A stretch of DNA of 64,000 bases, taken from positions 1 to 64,000 of the forward strand of contig NZ_SPPB01000001.1 in assembly GCF_004570605.1 (NCBI RefSeq), read 5' to 3'. This document shows positions 1 through 9,285 of the stretch, one piece after another. The stretch comes from Granulicatella sp. WM01. Lineage in GTDB: Bacteria > Bacillota > Bacilli > Lactobacillales > Aerococcaceae. The translations under genes were made by a program, and so were the position numbers. The notes under the pieces were generated by a model. It was given only the letters and a program-made list of their open reading frames with translations, did not search any database and was not told where the DNA came from. How positions within the stretch are numbered: position 1 is the first letter of the stretch; every line of letters begins with the position of its first letter.

Positions 1-468
1 CAACAAAAGATGGGTAGACGAATGAAGAGATATGGACGATTATTGATGAAGTATGAAGAAGATTTGGATGATAAAAAGTACGTGTATCATTATCTGTTTA
101 AGACAGAGCTGACGGAAACGATGATTGTTAACGAGATATTATTATATGATGAAGAATTAAAAGAAGCGTATGAATATACAAGAGAGTTATTAACATATTA
201 CAGACAACGAAATTATACAGAATTTTATAATCTTATAAAAGAAGGCACTAAATCCACTAGAAAATTATTTAGACAAAAGTTTAATATTTTTATAAAGTAT
301 GCAAAGTCAATAAAAATAGCGTTTCAAGTTGAGTATTCTAACGGTGTTATTGAGGGGATAAATCGAAAAATAAAATTATTAAATCGCATGAGTTATGGGT
401 TTAAATATTTTACATATTTACGAACTCGAGTATTTTTAGTGCAAGAAAAATTATTTAAACAATCTTAA
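1..468 (+). mobile_element. ISL3-family transposase, C-terminal part
   Basis: The reading frame is open from the window edge; the first ATG is at 10. The last ~80 residues carry the pattern typical of the C-terminal end of the ISL3 DDE transposase domain: a long helix followed by SNGVIEGINRKIKLLNRMSY and a YLRTRVF-like tail. The N-terminal part lies outside the window, so I cannot say whether the element is complete. It sits immediately left of a decayed integrative element, and may have inserted into or cut its left end. Assignment is from remembered family motifs. Confidence 0.8.
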
Positions 469-483
469 TATGGGCTGAAAAGT

Positions 484-556
484 CTATCAAATCAGTATGC
501 TTATTGTCAAGGCACGCTCACGCTATAAACCTTGACAACTGCATACCGATTCGAAA
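484..556. repeat. long imperfect inverted repeat
   Basis: GTATGC at 495-500 and TTGTCAAGG at 504-512 pair with CCTTGACAA at 530-538 and GCATAC at 541-546. Pairing continues outward imperfectly to about 484 and 556. It lies between the transposase stop codon and the end of the reverse-strand regulator gene. There is no clear T-run, so it may be an IS terminal structure or a weak bidirectional terminator. Confidence 0.5.
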
Positions 557-611
557 AGAAACAATTAGCCCTATTAAGAAAAAACAACTTAATATTTGCT
601 GGAATTTTTAC

Positions 612-1181
612 TTACCAACATAATTTGACGAAGAGCCATTTTAAATCCGGCGGGACTTTGGCATTTATACCGCTTTTATAGAATTTTACATTGCTTTCCT
701 CAAAAGGAACATAATCTTTTTTCAGGCTTTCAGGATAGTTAGCTTTCCAATCCTGCAAAGCTTCTTTAGTAATTTCGTTATTTTCATACTTTTGTTTCAT
801 TTTCTGCCATTCTTCAAGCATATTACGGATTCTTAAGATAGCTTCACTGCCGAAATATATGCCTGTGGTAGTGTATCCGGGATCTTCGTCATTCATAATA
901 ACCTGTCTTATATTAACTTCAATACTGTCATCAAGCTTAAATAAGAATCGCATAAGGTCATGTTCCGTGTACGGATAGGCAGGTTCTTTCAGATAATCTT
1001 TATTTACATGAAGTGCAGCGGAAATATTTTCTAAGACATCATCTTTAGGAGTACGAATATCAAGTTCGTATTGTCTGATTCTGACATCATCTAAATGTGT
1101 TCTGTCTCCTAATGCTTTTTGAGTAATTCTCCGTAATTCACGGAACTTCTTAATTATTTTACCCAAACTCAATTTTAACAC
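612..1181 (-). CDS. XRE-family regulator of the integrative element
   Basis: This 189-residue protein has an N-terminal Cro/CI-type helix-turn-helix (about residues 5-65; GKIIKKFRELRRITQKALG followed by a second helix pair). Its C-terminal domain has no family I recognise. It is transcribed away from the excisionase and integrase genes at 1350 onward, the usual arrangement of a repressor that controls excision in ICE/IME elements. The start at 1181 is preceded on its strand by an AGGAGG-like site (cctcctt near 1186-1190). The 168-bp divergent intergenic region is very AT-rich and probably holds promoters for both directions. Its ligand or inducer is unknown. Confidence 0.75.
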   Translation of the reverse strand: MLKLSLGKIIKKFRELRRITQKALGDRTHLDDVRIRQYELDIRTPKDDVLENISAALHVNKDYLKEPAYPYTEHDLMRFLFKLDDSIEVNIRQVIMNDEDPGYTTTGIYFGSEAILRIRNMLEEWQKMKQKYENNEITKEALQDWKANYPESLKKDYVPFEESNVKFYKSGINAKVPPDLKWLFVKLCW

Positions 1182-1349
1182 CTCCTTAGGAGCAAATTTG
1201 TTTCTCTTTTAATAATATAATCGAAAATAGAAAAAATACAATAGAAAAATGAAATTTAGAAAAAATATTAACAGAAACAAAAAAGCTACTTATAATCTAA
1301 AATATAAACAGAAATAAATAAGTTTCTGAAAAGAAAGGAGGAAAGTACG

Positions 1350-1535
1350 ATGGAGAAATTATTTCTTACTTCAAATGAAGTTGCCGATTTACTAAATATA
1401 TCGCAGCAACAAGCTTACAAAATTATCCGAGATATGAATAAGCAGCTGGCTGAACACGGCTTTCTTATCCTAAGGGGAAGAATCAATAAGAAATATTTTA
1501 TGGAACAAATCTACAAATCAAAGGAGGGAGAATAA
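1350..1535 (+). CDS. excisionase-like small DNA-binding protein
   Basis: This 61-residue protein contains a single winged-helix/MerR-like DNA-binding motif (LTSNEVADLLNISQQQAYKI), as in excisionases of Gram-positive ICEs and of DUF3173-type partners. A strong AAAGGAGG site (about 1335-1342) precedes the start. Its stop codon overlaps the next start as TAATG at 1533-1537, so it is translationally coupled to the integrase. Its position directly upstream of a tyrosine integrase supports a recombination directionality factor. It appears intact, unlike the genes that follow. Confidence 0.7.
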   Translation: MEKLFLTSNEVADLLNISQQQAYKIIRDMNKQLAEHGFLILRGRINKKYFMEQIYKSKEGE

Positions 1536-2638
1536 TGCCTGCATATAAGGACGAAAAAAATGGAAAATGGTTCGTTTCGTTCTACTACAAGGATTGGGAG
1601 GGACAAAGTAGAAAGAAGCTAAAAAGAGGATTTGAAATAAAGAAAGAGGTGGTTGCCTATGAAAGAAATTTTACAGTTAAAATGTCCGGTTCACTCAATA
1701 TACTTTTTGAGGATTACTTTGAACTCTATAAAGCCGATGTTATAGGAACCATTCGCCTTAATACATGAATGACAAAAGAACACATGATAAGGACAAAGAT
1801 TTTACCGTTTTTCAGTGGCATGAAAATGAGTGAGATTAAGCCTGTTGTAGTAAAGAAGTGGCATAATGTACTCTTAAACATTGAAAATGCGGAAGGAGAA
1901 GCATATAAGCCGACTTATCTTAAGTCAATTCACGCACAACTAATCTGTATGTTCAACCATGCTGTTAAGTATTACGGACTAAGACAAAATCCTTGTAAGG
2001 TTACAGGTAGAATCAGAAAGCAAAAGAGTGATGAGGAAGTGGAATTCTGGACTAAAGATGAATATCTGCAATTTATTGAAGCTGTTAAAGATAAGGATAT
2101 TTCATTTTATGCTTTTGAAATTCTTTATTGGACAGGGATTCGTTTAGGAAAACTCAGAGCATTGACAAAAGGGGATTTTGACTTTGATAAAAAGACAATG
2201 CGAATCAGTAAATCAGCACAGAGAATTAACGGAGAAGAAGTTATAACAGACCCGAAAACCCCTAAAAGCAAGAGAACAATAATGCTTCCTGATTTTTTAA
2301 TCAGAGAGCTACAGGATTACTTCCTTAAAATCGGATACTTTTCAGAGGATGAGCAGATTTTCCCTAAATGTAAAACATATTTTAATAAGGAAATGGAAAG
2401 AGGAATAAAGAAGTTGGGAGTAAAGAAAATTAAGCTTCATGCACTAAGACACAGTCATATATCGCTGCTTATAGAAATGGGCTTTACACCGGTAGATATT
2501 GCAGCGAGAACAGGGCATGAAAGTATTAAGGTTTTGATGGATTACAGTCATATGTTCCCGAACAAACAGTTGGATATGGCAGATAAGCTTAATAAGGAGG
2601 GAGAGTACAGTGAAAGCACCGAAATTTCCAAGCTATGA
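1535..2638 (+). pseudogene. int: tyrosine integrase with in-frame TGA
   Basis: This is a site-specific recombinase of the tyrosine family. The frame runs from 1535 to 2638 but is broken by TGA at 1766-1768, between LNT and MTKEHMIRTK. In related integrases this position is usually Trp (NTWMTKEH-like), so a TGG-to-TGA change is the simplest explanation. Downstream the catalytic region is intact: the first Arg near 2145 (TGIRLGKLRALT), HALRHSH near 2438, GHESIKVLMDYS near 2515 with the Tyr nucleophile. Residues 1-70 form the AP2-like arm-binding domain, followed by a SAM-like core-binding domain. An ATG at 1769 immediately after the stop could allow re-initiation of a 289-residue protein lacking the arm-binding domain. 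Probably inactive or impaired. Confidence 0.85.
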
Positions 2639-2771
2639 TGAAGCTGTCAATCGTAAAAAGAAAAAGACTCAAAATTTGCTGAGTAAAGAAGAGTGGCAAG
2701 CGTTGGAAGAAGAGAGAAAGCAAAAGGAAAGGGATAAAGGCAAGCGATTTGCAGGTCACAGAAAGATGTAA
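2610..2771 (+). CDS. small basic protein of the element
   Basis: A 53-residue ORF starts with GTG at 2610, nine bases after a perfect AAGGAGG at 2594-2600. It overlaps the last 29 bases of the integrase frame. The protein is Lys/Glu-rich (VKAPKFPSYDEAVNRKKKK at the N-terminus, then a charged helix). I do not recognise the family. Small charged ORFs between integrase and mobilization genes are common in IMEs. The strong ribosome-binding site and the sensible frame are the main support. Confidence 0.5.
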   Translation: MKAPKFPSYDEAVNRKKKKTQNLLSKEEWQALEEERKQKERDKGKRFAGHRKM

Positions 2772-3055
2772 CTATAGCATTTAGAACAAATCAAAAAGAC
2801 AGAGAGCTTATTTTCAATAAGATTGCAATGTCCGGACTGAGCAGACAGGATTATATGACAAATGCAATTCTTAATGCTCCTATAAAGGTGTTTGCTACAA
2901 GAAATGTCATAGATAGTTGTAAAAGTGAGTTACAGGAAATTTTATCGGAACTGAAACGAGTGAAAGAATATGGAGAACTGGATGCTAATTATAGACATGA
3001 GCTTAGGATGATTGTTGAAATAATAGATGCAGCAATACAAGAAAAAAGCCTTTAG
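2747..3055 (+). CDS. MobC-like relaxosome accessory protein
   Basis: The open frame extends from 2738 to 3055. The text VTIAFRTNQKDRELIFNKI followed by MSGLSRQDYMTNAIL matches the ribbon-helix-helix N-terminus of MobC-type relaxosome proteins, which help the relaxase recognise oriT. The first ATG is internal (2828), while homologous sequence begins well upstream. The true start must be a non-ATG codon (ATT at 2747 or ATA at 2774) or has been lost by mutation. The downstream part is a helical domain of ~60 residues. The neighbouring relaxase is also broken. Confidence 0.55.
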   Translation: MCRSQKDVTIAFRTNQKDRELIFNKIAMSGLSRQDYMTNAILNAPIKVFATRNVIDSCKSELQEILSELKRVKEYGELDANYRHELRMIVEIIDAAIQEKSL

Positions 3056-3079
3056 CCATAAAGACCAAAGGCAAGATGA

Positions 3080-3132
3080 AAGTACAACTTGGTATTTCAT
3101 CATTGACAAGATCATTTTATCAGGTTGTACTT
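3080..3132. repeat. inverted repeat upstream of primase-like gene
   Basis: AAGTACAAC at 3080-3088 pairs with GTTGTACTT at 3124-3132, with further partial pairing inside. It sits between the MobC-like gene and the primase-like gene at 3163. It may be an attenuator, or a binding site for a replication or mobilization protein. Confidence 0.45.
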
Positions 3133-3162
3133 CTATCAGCAATAAAAAGATAGGAGGTTACG

Positions 3163-4095
3163 ATGATAAACAGTGAGAAATATATTGAAAATATTCCGCA
3201 AGACTTAAAAAACCATAGTCAATGGTTATGGTTTAAAAGAATAGTAAATGTTGACAAGCACGGAATGGAAAAAGTCATAAAGATACCAGTAAGCCCGATA
3301 ACATTGAAATCGAATTTTTGGAATCAAAAAGAAAATTGGGCAGATTTTGAAACGGCAGTTAATAATATGAAAAGTAGTGGCTGTGACGGATTGTCTTTTG
3401 TACTAAGCAAAGATGATCCGCTTGTGTGTATCGACTTGGACAATGTGGATAATAAAAAACTTGAGATATTTATAACGGACTTTAACGATACTTATATCGA
3501 AATATCACAATCCGGAAGAGGGTTACACATTTTTGTAAAGGGGAAAATAGAAAAGAACTTTAATAACCAGCTTGAGAAAGTTGAAATGTATCAAGAAAAC
3601 AGATGTATTGCCATGACAGGTAATGTCTACAAATTTAATGATTTTGTTGCAAACAAAGTTCTCTTGAAACAAAAGGAGTTGGATAAATACTACAAGCTAT
3701 TTTCCCCCAAAAAAAGTGTCAGAGAAGTTATTAGAAAATATCAGGAAGCTGCTGAATGTGTTCCTGATAGTGATACGGTTTTAGAAACTATGTGCAGATA
3801 TAACGCAAAGGCAAAGGCGTTATTTGAAGGCTCCTATACAAGCGGTGATGCAAGTAAAGACGATTTCGGGCTGATTTTTTTCTTGAACAGCTTTACACAT
3901 GGGAATGAGGAAATGATAAAAGAAATCTTTCTACAATCGGCTCTTAATAGAATTGATGATCGAAGCAAAAGAAGAACTGAAGAAGGTTATCTTAGATATT
4001 TAGATGAGAGTATCAACAAAGCGATAAAGAAAGGCTGTGGGCAGTATTGGGACCATAACTATTACAAAAATAAAGGAGGTTATGCTCTTGAATAA
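3163..4095 (+). CDS. primase-like protein (NrS-1 polymerase-like N-terminal domain)
   Basis: This 310-residue protein starts after AGGAGG (3152-3157). Residues ~10-170 carry the pattern of primase/polymerase-like proteins of phages and IMEs: SQWLWFKR near the start, LVCIDLDNV (metal-binding acidic pair), IEISQSGRGLHIFVKG (S-G-R-G-LH), and CIAMTGNVY. The C-terminal part (YLRYLDESINKAIKKG) resembles the linker found before the VirE/D5-type helicase. The next gene encodes that helicase and overlaps this gene by 14 bp, so the two likely form an element replication initiation module. The frame appears intact. Confidence 0.65.
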   Translation: MINSEKYIENIPQDLKNHSQWLWFKRIVNVDKHGMEKVIKIPVSPITLKSNFWNQKENWADFETAVNNMKSSGCDGLSFVLSKDDPLVCIDLDNVDNKKLEIFITDFNDTYIEISQSGRGLHIFVKGKIEKNFNNQLEKVEMYQENRCIAMTGNVYKFNDFVANKVLLKQKELDKYYKLFSPKKSVREVIRKYQEAAECVPDSDTVLETMCRYNAKAKALFEGSYTSGDASKDDFGLIFFLNSFTHGNEEMIKEIFLQSALNRIDDRSKRRTEEGYLRYLDESINKAIKKGCGQYWDHNYYKNKGGYALE

Positions 4096-5479
4096 TTGGC
4101 TTAAATTTGATGATGTGGAGCTTAACGATTATTTGAACCGTGAGCTTGAAATCATAGACAAAGGACAAGTCAAAAGTACAGCAACCAATCTAATTACTGT
4201 GTTAGTTAATCCCTCTTTCTGTAAAGAACAATCCATTATATCAGGAAATTTATTCTTTGATTCATGCAGCAAGACGATTCAGTTTTATGGGCGACTAAAA
4301 GGAGAAAATTATTCGGAATTTGAGATAAGAAAATGGAATGACCATATGACTAATGTGCTTGGGGCTGAAATTGAAAGAGAATTTGGAATCAAATACGCTA
4401 AGAATCGAATGGAAGATGCCATTACCTTTGTTGCACATAAGAAAACCGTTAATTTGCCGGCTATGTATATGAAATCATTAAGTTATGACGGAAAAGAATA
4501 TATTAAAAAGCTTCTACCAAAATATCTTGGAGCAGATGACACGGTATTAAATTCTTGGATTATGAAGCATGTTTTAGTCGGTATGGTAAAGAGAGTTTTT
4601 AATCCCGGTTGTAAATTTGATGAACTGATGGTTCTTACAGGAATTTAAGGTGTAGGCAAGACCTCTTTTATAGAAAAACTCGCATTACTTCCCGAATGGT
4701 ATTGTTCGCTAAACAATATAAAAGGGAAAGATGCCGTCAGCAATTTGGTAGGAAAGATTGTTGTTGAACTTGAAGAATTTGTTGCTCTTAGAAATGCGAA
4801 AAGTGCCGATGAAGCTAAGCTTTTTATATCTGCAAGAACAAGTACAGTAAGACTTCCCTATGAAAGGTTTTCAACGGATGTTAAACGAACTTGCATACTG
4901 ATTGCGACTACAAATGATGCAACATTTTTAAGTGATTTTTCCGGGGAAAGAAGATATTTACCTGTAAAGGTTAATGCTGAGAATATACAAATCCCGTTAA
5001 TGTATGATCCTGAAAAATATCCGATATTGGAAACTATCACAAGAAAAGAGCATGAGGAAATCATGAAACAGGATTTTGAAGGAGCGATCGCAGAAGCAGT
5101 ATATCTTTATGAAAACAAACTTCGCGATTTCTATTTACCGAAAGAGTTGCGTTCGGATTTGGATTTTGTTATCCAAACACACAAGAGCGATAACAGGCAT
5201 GTCCAAAACTTCTTTGACTTCATGGAATGGAAAACTACAAAATCCGATACACCGAACTTGTTATGTTCTGCCGAGTTTACGAGCAGGTATCCTGAAACAA
5301 ATGAAAAAGTTTTTTCGGAACTTATGGCAAATGAAATGTTGGGCGAGTAGAAATTGGAGCCGTCTGTCAAAAGTAAGAAGGTGAGAATTGACGGTGTGGT
5401 AAGGGTAAGTAAGAAATTCTATAAGAGAAATGAAAATACTGATTTTATTGAGGTTGATTCTATGGACATACCATTCTAA
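4082..5479 (+). pseudogene. VirE-type P-loop ATPase/helicase, two in-frame stops
   Basis: This is a virulence-associated E (VirE)-type ATPase, normally the replicative helicase of mobile elements. Starts are ATG 4082 or TTG 4088; the TTG has the better spacing to GGAGG at 4075-4079. Frame 2 is continuous apart from TAA at 4646-4648 and TAG at 5348-5350. The first stop falls exactly inside the Walker A motif: ...VLTGI-stop-GVGKTSF, where Gln (CAA) is the expected residue. After the second stop, 42 sense codons follow in frame to TAA at 5477-5479. Other motifs remain: VVELEEF (Walker B), CILIATTND (sensor 1). Both breaks look like single substitutions, so decay is recent. Confidence 0.8.
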
Positions 5480-5481
5480 GA

Positions 5482-5560
5482 GTTTTGAAAAAGTCCGCTA
5501 CCGCTACTTTGCTACTCGTATGACAAGGTAGTGCGGTAGTGGTAGCGACAACTTTCAAAC
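5482..5560. repeat. inverted repeat with CCGCTAC iterations
   Basis: GTTTTGAAAAAGT at about 5482-5494 with the following CGCTACCGCTAC-like units pairs with GGTAGTGCGGTAGTGGTAGC and ACTTTCAAAC up to 5560. The short unit (C)CGCTAC occurs three times on one arm and in inverted form on the other. It lies between the helicase and the relaxase. This is a plausible origin of replication or oriT region of the element. The rest of 5560-5778 shows no recognisable gene. Confidence 0.5.
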
Positions 5561-5778
5561 TTTCATAAAAAGCAGAGGAAATATTGAGAAGCTTTTCTAA
5601 AGACAGAACCCCACTATTTTTCTGTGATAGTTATAAGAGATTATTAGTAAAAGTATTATTTTCGGTGAGATAGCAAGCATATACTTTTTGACCACAGTCA
5701 TAAAAGTAGGCTTGTAAGCTGACAATTCAGCTTAAAGAGTTTAGGGAGAACCCTAAGACCCCGAAGAAGAAAGGAGTG

Positions 5779-5889
5779 ATGAAAAATGGCATTGAAAGTA
5801 TCAAAAAAGCCTTGCAAGGAGAACTACTTTTCCTATCAGAATTTAGAGAAAAAGTTTCCGACTATATCATCAATGAGGTGATTGGCTGA
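5779..5889 (+). CDS. 36-residue ORF coupled to the relaxase
   Basis: A short ORF (start MKNGIESIKKALQGELLFLS) ends with TGA at 5887-5889, overlapping the relaxase ATG at 5889 as TGATG. The overlap suggests translational coupling. The Shine-Dalgarno spacing to ATG 5779 is very short (AAGGAG at 5771-5776). An alternative ORF from ATG 5786 in another frame has better spacing but no coupling. The C-terminus (FREKVSDYIINEVIG) is reminiscent of the end of small relaxosome proteins, but I cannot name a family. It may be a truncated MobC-like remnant. Confidence 0.35.
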   Translation: MKNGIESIKKALQGELLFLSEFREKVSDYIINEVIG

Positions 5890-7349
5890 TGGCGGTTACG
5901 AAGATACATCCGATTAAAACAACACTGAAAAAGGCGATAGACTATATCTGTAACGGAGATAAAACAGATGATGAAATCTATGTTACAACACACCTTTGCA
6001 GTAGAGAAAATGCTCACAAAGAGTTTGAACTTACCAAGAAATAATTTGGCTCAAGAACTAAGACTTTAGCACATCATCTAATCCAATCCTTTGTTCCGGA
6101 AGAAGTCAGTTTTGAAGAAGCACATCAAGTTGGAATGGAGTTATGTGAAAAGATTTTAGGTGGGAACTATGATTATGTTTTAGCGACACATATCGATAAA
6201 GATCATATTCATAATCATATAATCTTTAATTCCATAGATGTTGATGAGGGTAAGGTGTACCACTCTTGTTACGGCTCCTATATGAATATTCGAAATCAGA
6301 GCGACAAGCTTTGCAAGGAGTATAATTTATCTGTCATCGACCAAGAAACAGAAAAAGAAATCAACGAAATTAAGCGAAGAAAATTTGTGAATTGGTACGA
6401 CTGGAATGAAGATAAAAAAGGCATCAGCTATAAATCAAGGCTTCAATTTGATATTGATAGGACTATAAAGCAGTCAATCAATTGGCAGGACTTTCTATCT
6501 AAAATGGAAAGCTGTGGTTATGAAATTAAGATTGGTAAACACATAGCTTTTAGAAGTAAAAATCAGCAGAGATTTACCAGAGCAAAGACCATAGGAGCTA
6601 ACTATATCGAAGAAAGAATTAAGGAACGAATCCTGAATAAAGATAGAGAGATTGGCAATATCGTAGATATTAAGAACAACGATAAAGCAAAGTCAAGTAG
6701 AGGATATGAGCGTTGGGCGACAAAGCATAATCTTCAAACAGCGGCTTCAACGCTGGTTGAGATTAGAAGCAAAGGCTTTAGGTCAATGGAAGAATTGGAG
6801 CGTGGCATTAGTCGAATATCCAATGAAAAGAATGAACTAAGACAGGAATTTGATAAGCTGTTATGGGAGCAAAAGAGGATAAAGGAAGTAGTAAAGCATA
6901 TTCAAATCTGTATAAGCAAAAGAGAACATTATGAGGGTCATCGCAGAAATCCGAACGATAAAATTTATATGATGATGAATCGAAAAAATGTAGAAGCCTA
7001 TCAGAAGTCTTATGAGGAAATAGATATTTTTCTTAAGCAATTTCCACACTTAAGACATACTGTAGTAGGAGAGTTAAAGACAAAATCAAGTGAAAATCTT
7101 TTTAGGAAATTAAATGAGCATTCTAAAGAATTACAAGTTAAACAAGAGGCGATTGCAAAGAAACATAATTCATTAGCAGCAGAGCATGATGAATTGAGAC
7201 ATTTGAAAGTTAATATGAATGATTATCTTGGTAGGGATAAAACGGAGGAGAAAAAGAAATCCATTATTGGAGCAATTAAAAGGCATCAGGCTGAAGATAA
7301 GGAAAAGCTAAAAGAAAAGAAAGAAGCAAGCAAAGAAGCTGAGAGATAA
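5889..7349 (+). pseudogene. MOBP-type relaxase with in-frame TAA
   Basis: This is a relaxase/mobilization nuclease. The N-terminus MAVTKIHPIKTTLKKAIDYI is typical of this family. The frame from ATG 5889 is interrupted by TAA at 6042-6044 (ELTKK-stop-FGSRTKT) and then continues unbroken to 7349. The metal-binding triple-His motif is present downstream (THIDKDHIHNHIIF near 6187). The last ~180 residues are a Lys/Glu-rich coiled coil. The nearest ATG after the stop (6135) would give a protein lacking the N-terminal catalytic segment. Together with the broken integrase and helicase, this indicates an element that can no longer transfer by itself. Confidence 0.85.
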
Positions 7350-7357
7350 ACTTATGG

Positions 7358-7385
7358 TCGGTGTGGTTTTATGACGACGCCGACT
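7358..7385 (+). terminator. hairpin after relaxase
   Basis: GTCGGTGT at 7358-7365 pairs with ACGCCGAC at 7378-7385, followed by a weak T-rich stretch. It lies 8 bp after the relaxase stop codon and separates the mobile-element operon from the restriction locus. Confidence 0.5.
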
Positions 7386-7478
7386 TCTTGTATTTTATGA
7401 GTTCGTATATTTACGTTGGAAAAATATAGAAATTTATAAAATCTAAAATTAAAACAGAGAGAACGCTATATTTAAGTG

Positions 7479-7514
7479 CCTAAATATGGTATAATATTCT
7501 AAATTAGATTTAGG
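7479..7514 (+). promoter_or_regulatory. promoter with overlapping dyad upstream of hsd regulator
   Basis: A TATAAT -10 at 7490-7495 (extended form, ATGGTATAAT) is flanked by CCTAAAT at 7479-7485 and ATTTAGG at 7508-7514, a perfect inverted repeat. This is a reasonable operator for the small XRE protein encoded 26 bp downstream, implying autoregulation of the restriction-modification operon. Inference from position only. Confidence 0.5.
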
Positions 7515-7539
7515 AACTCATAGAAAGTGAGGAAATTTA

Positions 7540-7749
7540 ATGAAAGCTAATTATAAAAGATTGTGGCATATTTTATTGGATAGAGATATGAAAAAGAAAG
7601 AGTTAGCTCACATAGCCGGAGTTAGTACATATACTATCAACAAACTTAATAAGAACGATAATGTAACGGTTGAAGTTTTAGGGAAGATTTGCAAAGCTTT
7701 GGATTGTACATTAGACGATATTATGGAATTTGAAGAGGATGGTGAATAA
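7540..7749 (+). CDS. small XRE regulator preceding hsdM
   Basis: A 69-residue protein consisting almost only of a helix-turn-helix of the YozG/Cro type (KKKELAHIAGVSTYTINKL; then VEVLGKICKALDCTLDDIMEF). It ends 3 bp before the hsdM start, so it is the first gene of the hsd operon. Small regulators of this type often precede type I hsdM genes in Firmicutes and probably act as control proteins. A likely operator overlaps its promoter at 7479-7514. The frame is intact. Confidence 0.8.
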   Translation: MKANYKRLWHILLDRDMKKKELAHIAGVSTYTINKLNKNDNVTVEVLGKICKALDCTLDDIMEFEEDGE

Positions 7750-7752
7750 AGA

Positions 7753-9285
7753 ATGGCTGGAAAAAACAATGCAAATATAGGTTTTGAAAAACAAATTTGG
7801 GACGCAGCTTGTGTTCTTTGGGGACATATTCCTGCTGCTGAATATAGAAAAGTAATTGTTGGACTTATTTTTCTTCGTTATATATCCAGTGCCTTTGAAA
7901 AACGCTATGAGGAACTTTTAAAAGAAGGCGATGGCTTTGAAAACGATAGGGATGCATATGCAGAAGAAAATATTTTCTTTGTGCCGGAAGAAGCTCGTTG
8001 GAGCAAGATTTCCTCCGCTGCGCACACACCTGAAATTGGCACAGTAATTGATGACGCCATGAGGGCAATTGAAAAAGAAAATACGAGCTTAAAGAATGTT
8101 TTGCCTAAGAACTATGCCAGCCCTGATTTGGATAAAAGAGTATTAGGGGAAGTCGTTGACTTATTTACTAACGAAGTAAAAATGGATGGAACAGAGGTAA
8201 GTAAAGATTTATTGGGTAGGACATATGAGTATTGTATTGCTCAGTTTGCTTCCTATGAAGGAACAAAGGGTGGAGAATTTTATACGCCTTCAAGTATTGT
8301 AAAAACAATCGTTGCAATACTAAAACCTTTCAATAATTGCCGAGTGTATGATCCTTGTTGCGGCAGTGGTGGTATGTTTGTACAAAGTGAAAAATTCGTA
8401 CAGGCTCATAGCGACAATCGAGGGAATATTTCTGTTTATGGACAGGAATCTAATGCAGACACATGGAAGATGGCGAAAATGAATATGGCAATAAGAGGAA
8501 TTGATGCCAATTTTGGTTCTTATCATGCCGATACATTTTTTAATGACATCCATAAAACATTAAAATCGGATTTCATTATGGCAAATCCACCGTTTAATCT
8601 TTCCAATTGGGGTGCAGACAAATTAAAGGATGATGTTCGGTGGAAATATGGAACTCCGCCATCGGGAAATGCGAACTATGCGTGGATACAACATATGATT
8701 CACCACTTGGCACCTAATGGGAAAATAGGTTTAGTACTTGCTAATGGAGCATTATCATCCCAATCTTCAGGCGAGGGAGAAATAAGGAAAAAGATTATAG
8801 AAGATGATCTAGTTGAAGGGATTGTAGCTTTGCCGACACAACTGTTTTATAGCGTTACTATTCCAGTGACATTATGGTTTATTACAAAAAATAAAAAACA
8901 GAAAGGAAAGACTCTATTTATTGATGCCAGAAAAATGGGATATATGGTTGATAGAAAACATAGAGATTTTACGGAAGGTATACAAGAAGACGGAAGTCTT
9001 GGAGATATTGACGTATTAGCGAAAACCTTTGAAGATTTTCAAAATGGAGAATTAGAGGAGAAAAAGGGATTTTCTGCCATAGCGTCAATAGAAGATATAG
9101 CAAAACAAGATTATATATTAACTCCCGGTCGATATGTAGGCATTGAAGAGCAAGAAGATGACGGCGAGCCTTTTGAGGAAAAGATGACAAGACTGACCTC
9201 AGAGCTTTCGGATATGTTTGAGAAATCTCATGAACTTGAAGAGGAAATCAGAAAGAAACTGGGGGAGATTGGTTATGAAATGTAA
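7753..9285 (+). CDS. hsdM: type I restriction-modification methyltransferase subunit HsdM
   Basis: This 510-residue subunit transfers a methyl group from S-adenosylmethionine to adenine in the target sequence set by HsdS. An N-terminal helical domain (IWDAACVLWG, ~1-140) is followed by the N6-adenine methyltransferase fold. Motif I is DPCCGSGGM (about residues 199-207), and the catalytic NPPF motif is at about 277 (MANPPFNLSNWG). GGEFYTP near 175 is the usual HsdM signature. Length is normal. It overlaps hsdS by 11 bp. No lesions were seen, so methylation is probably active even though the neighbouring mobile element is decayed. Confidence 0.95.
   Translation: MAGKNNANIGFEKQIWDAACVLWGHIPAAEYRKVIVGLIFLRYISSAFEKRYEELLKEGDGFENDRDAYAEENIFFVPEEARWSKISSAAHTPEIGTVIDDAMRAIEKENTSLKNVLPKNYASPDLDKRVLGEVVDLFTNEVKMDGTEVSKDLLGRTYEYCIAQFASYEGTKGGEFYTPSSIVKTIVAILKPFNNCRVYDPCCGSGGMFVQSEKFVQAHSDNRGNISVYGQESNADTWKMAKMNMAIRGIDANFGSYHADTFFNDIHKTLKSDFIMANPPFNLSNWGADKLKDDVRWKYGTPPSGNANYAWIQHMIHHLAPNGKIGLVLANGALSSQSSGEGEIRKKIIEDDLVEGIVALPTQLFYSVTIPVTLWFITKNKKQKGKTLFIDARKMGYMVDRKHRDFTEGIQEDGSLGDIDVLAKTFEDFQNGELEEKKGFSAIASIEDIAKQDYILTPGRYVGIEEQEDDGEPFEEKMTRLTSELSDMFEKSHELEEEIRKKLGEIGYEM

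Noticed and set aside
1766-6044. Stop codon reassignment or selenocysteine/pyrrolysine recoding
   Set aside because: All three different stop codons are involved, positions match Trp/Gln in relatives, and chromosomal genes in the window read normally; decay is simpler.
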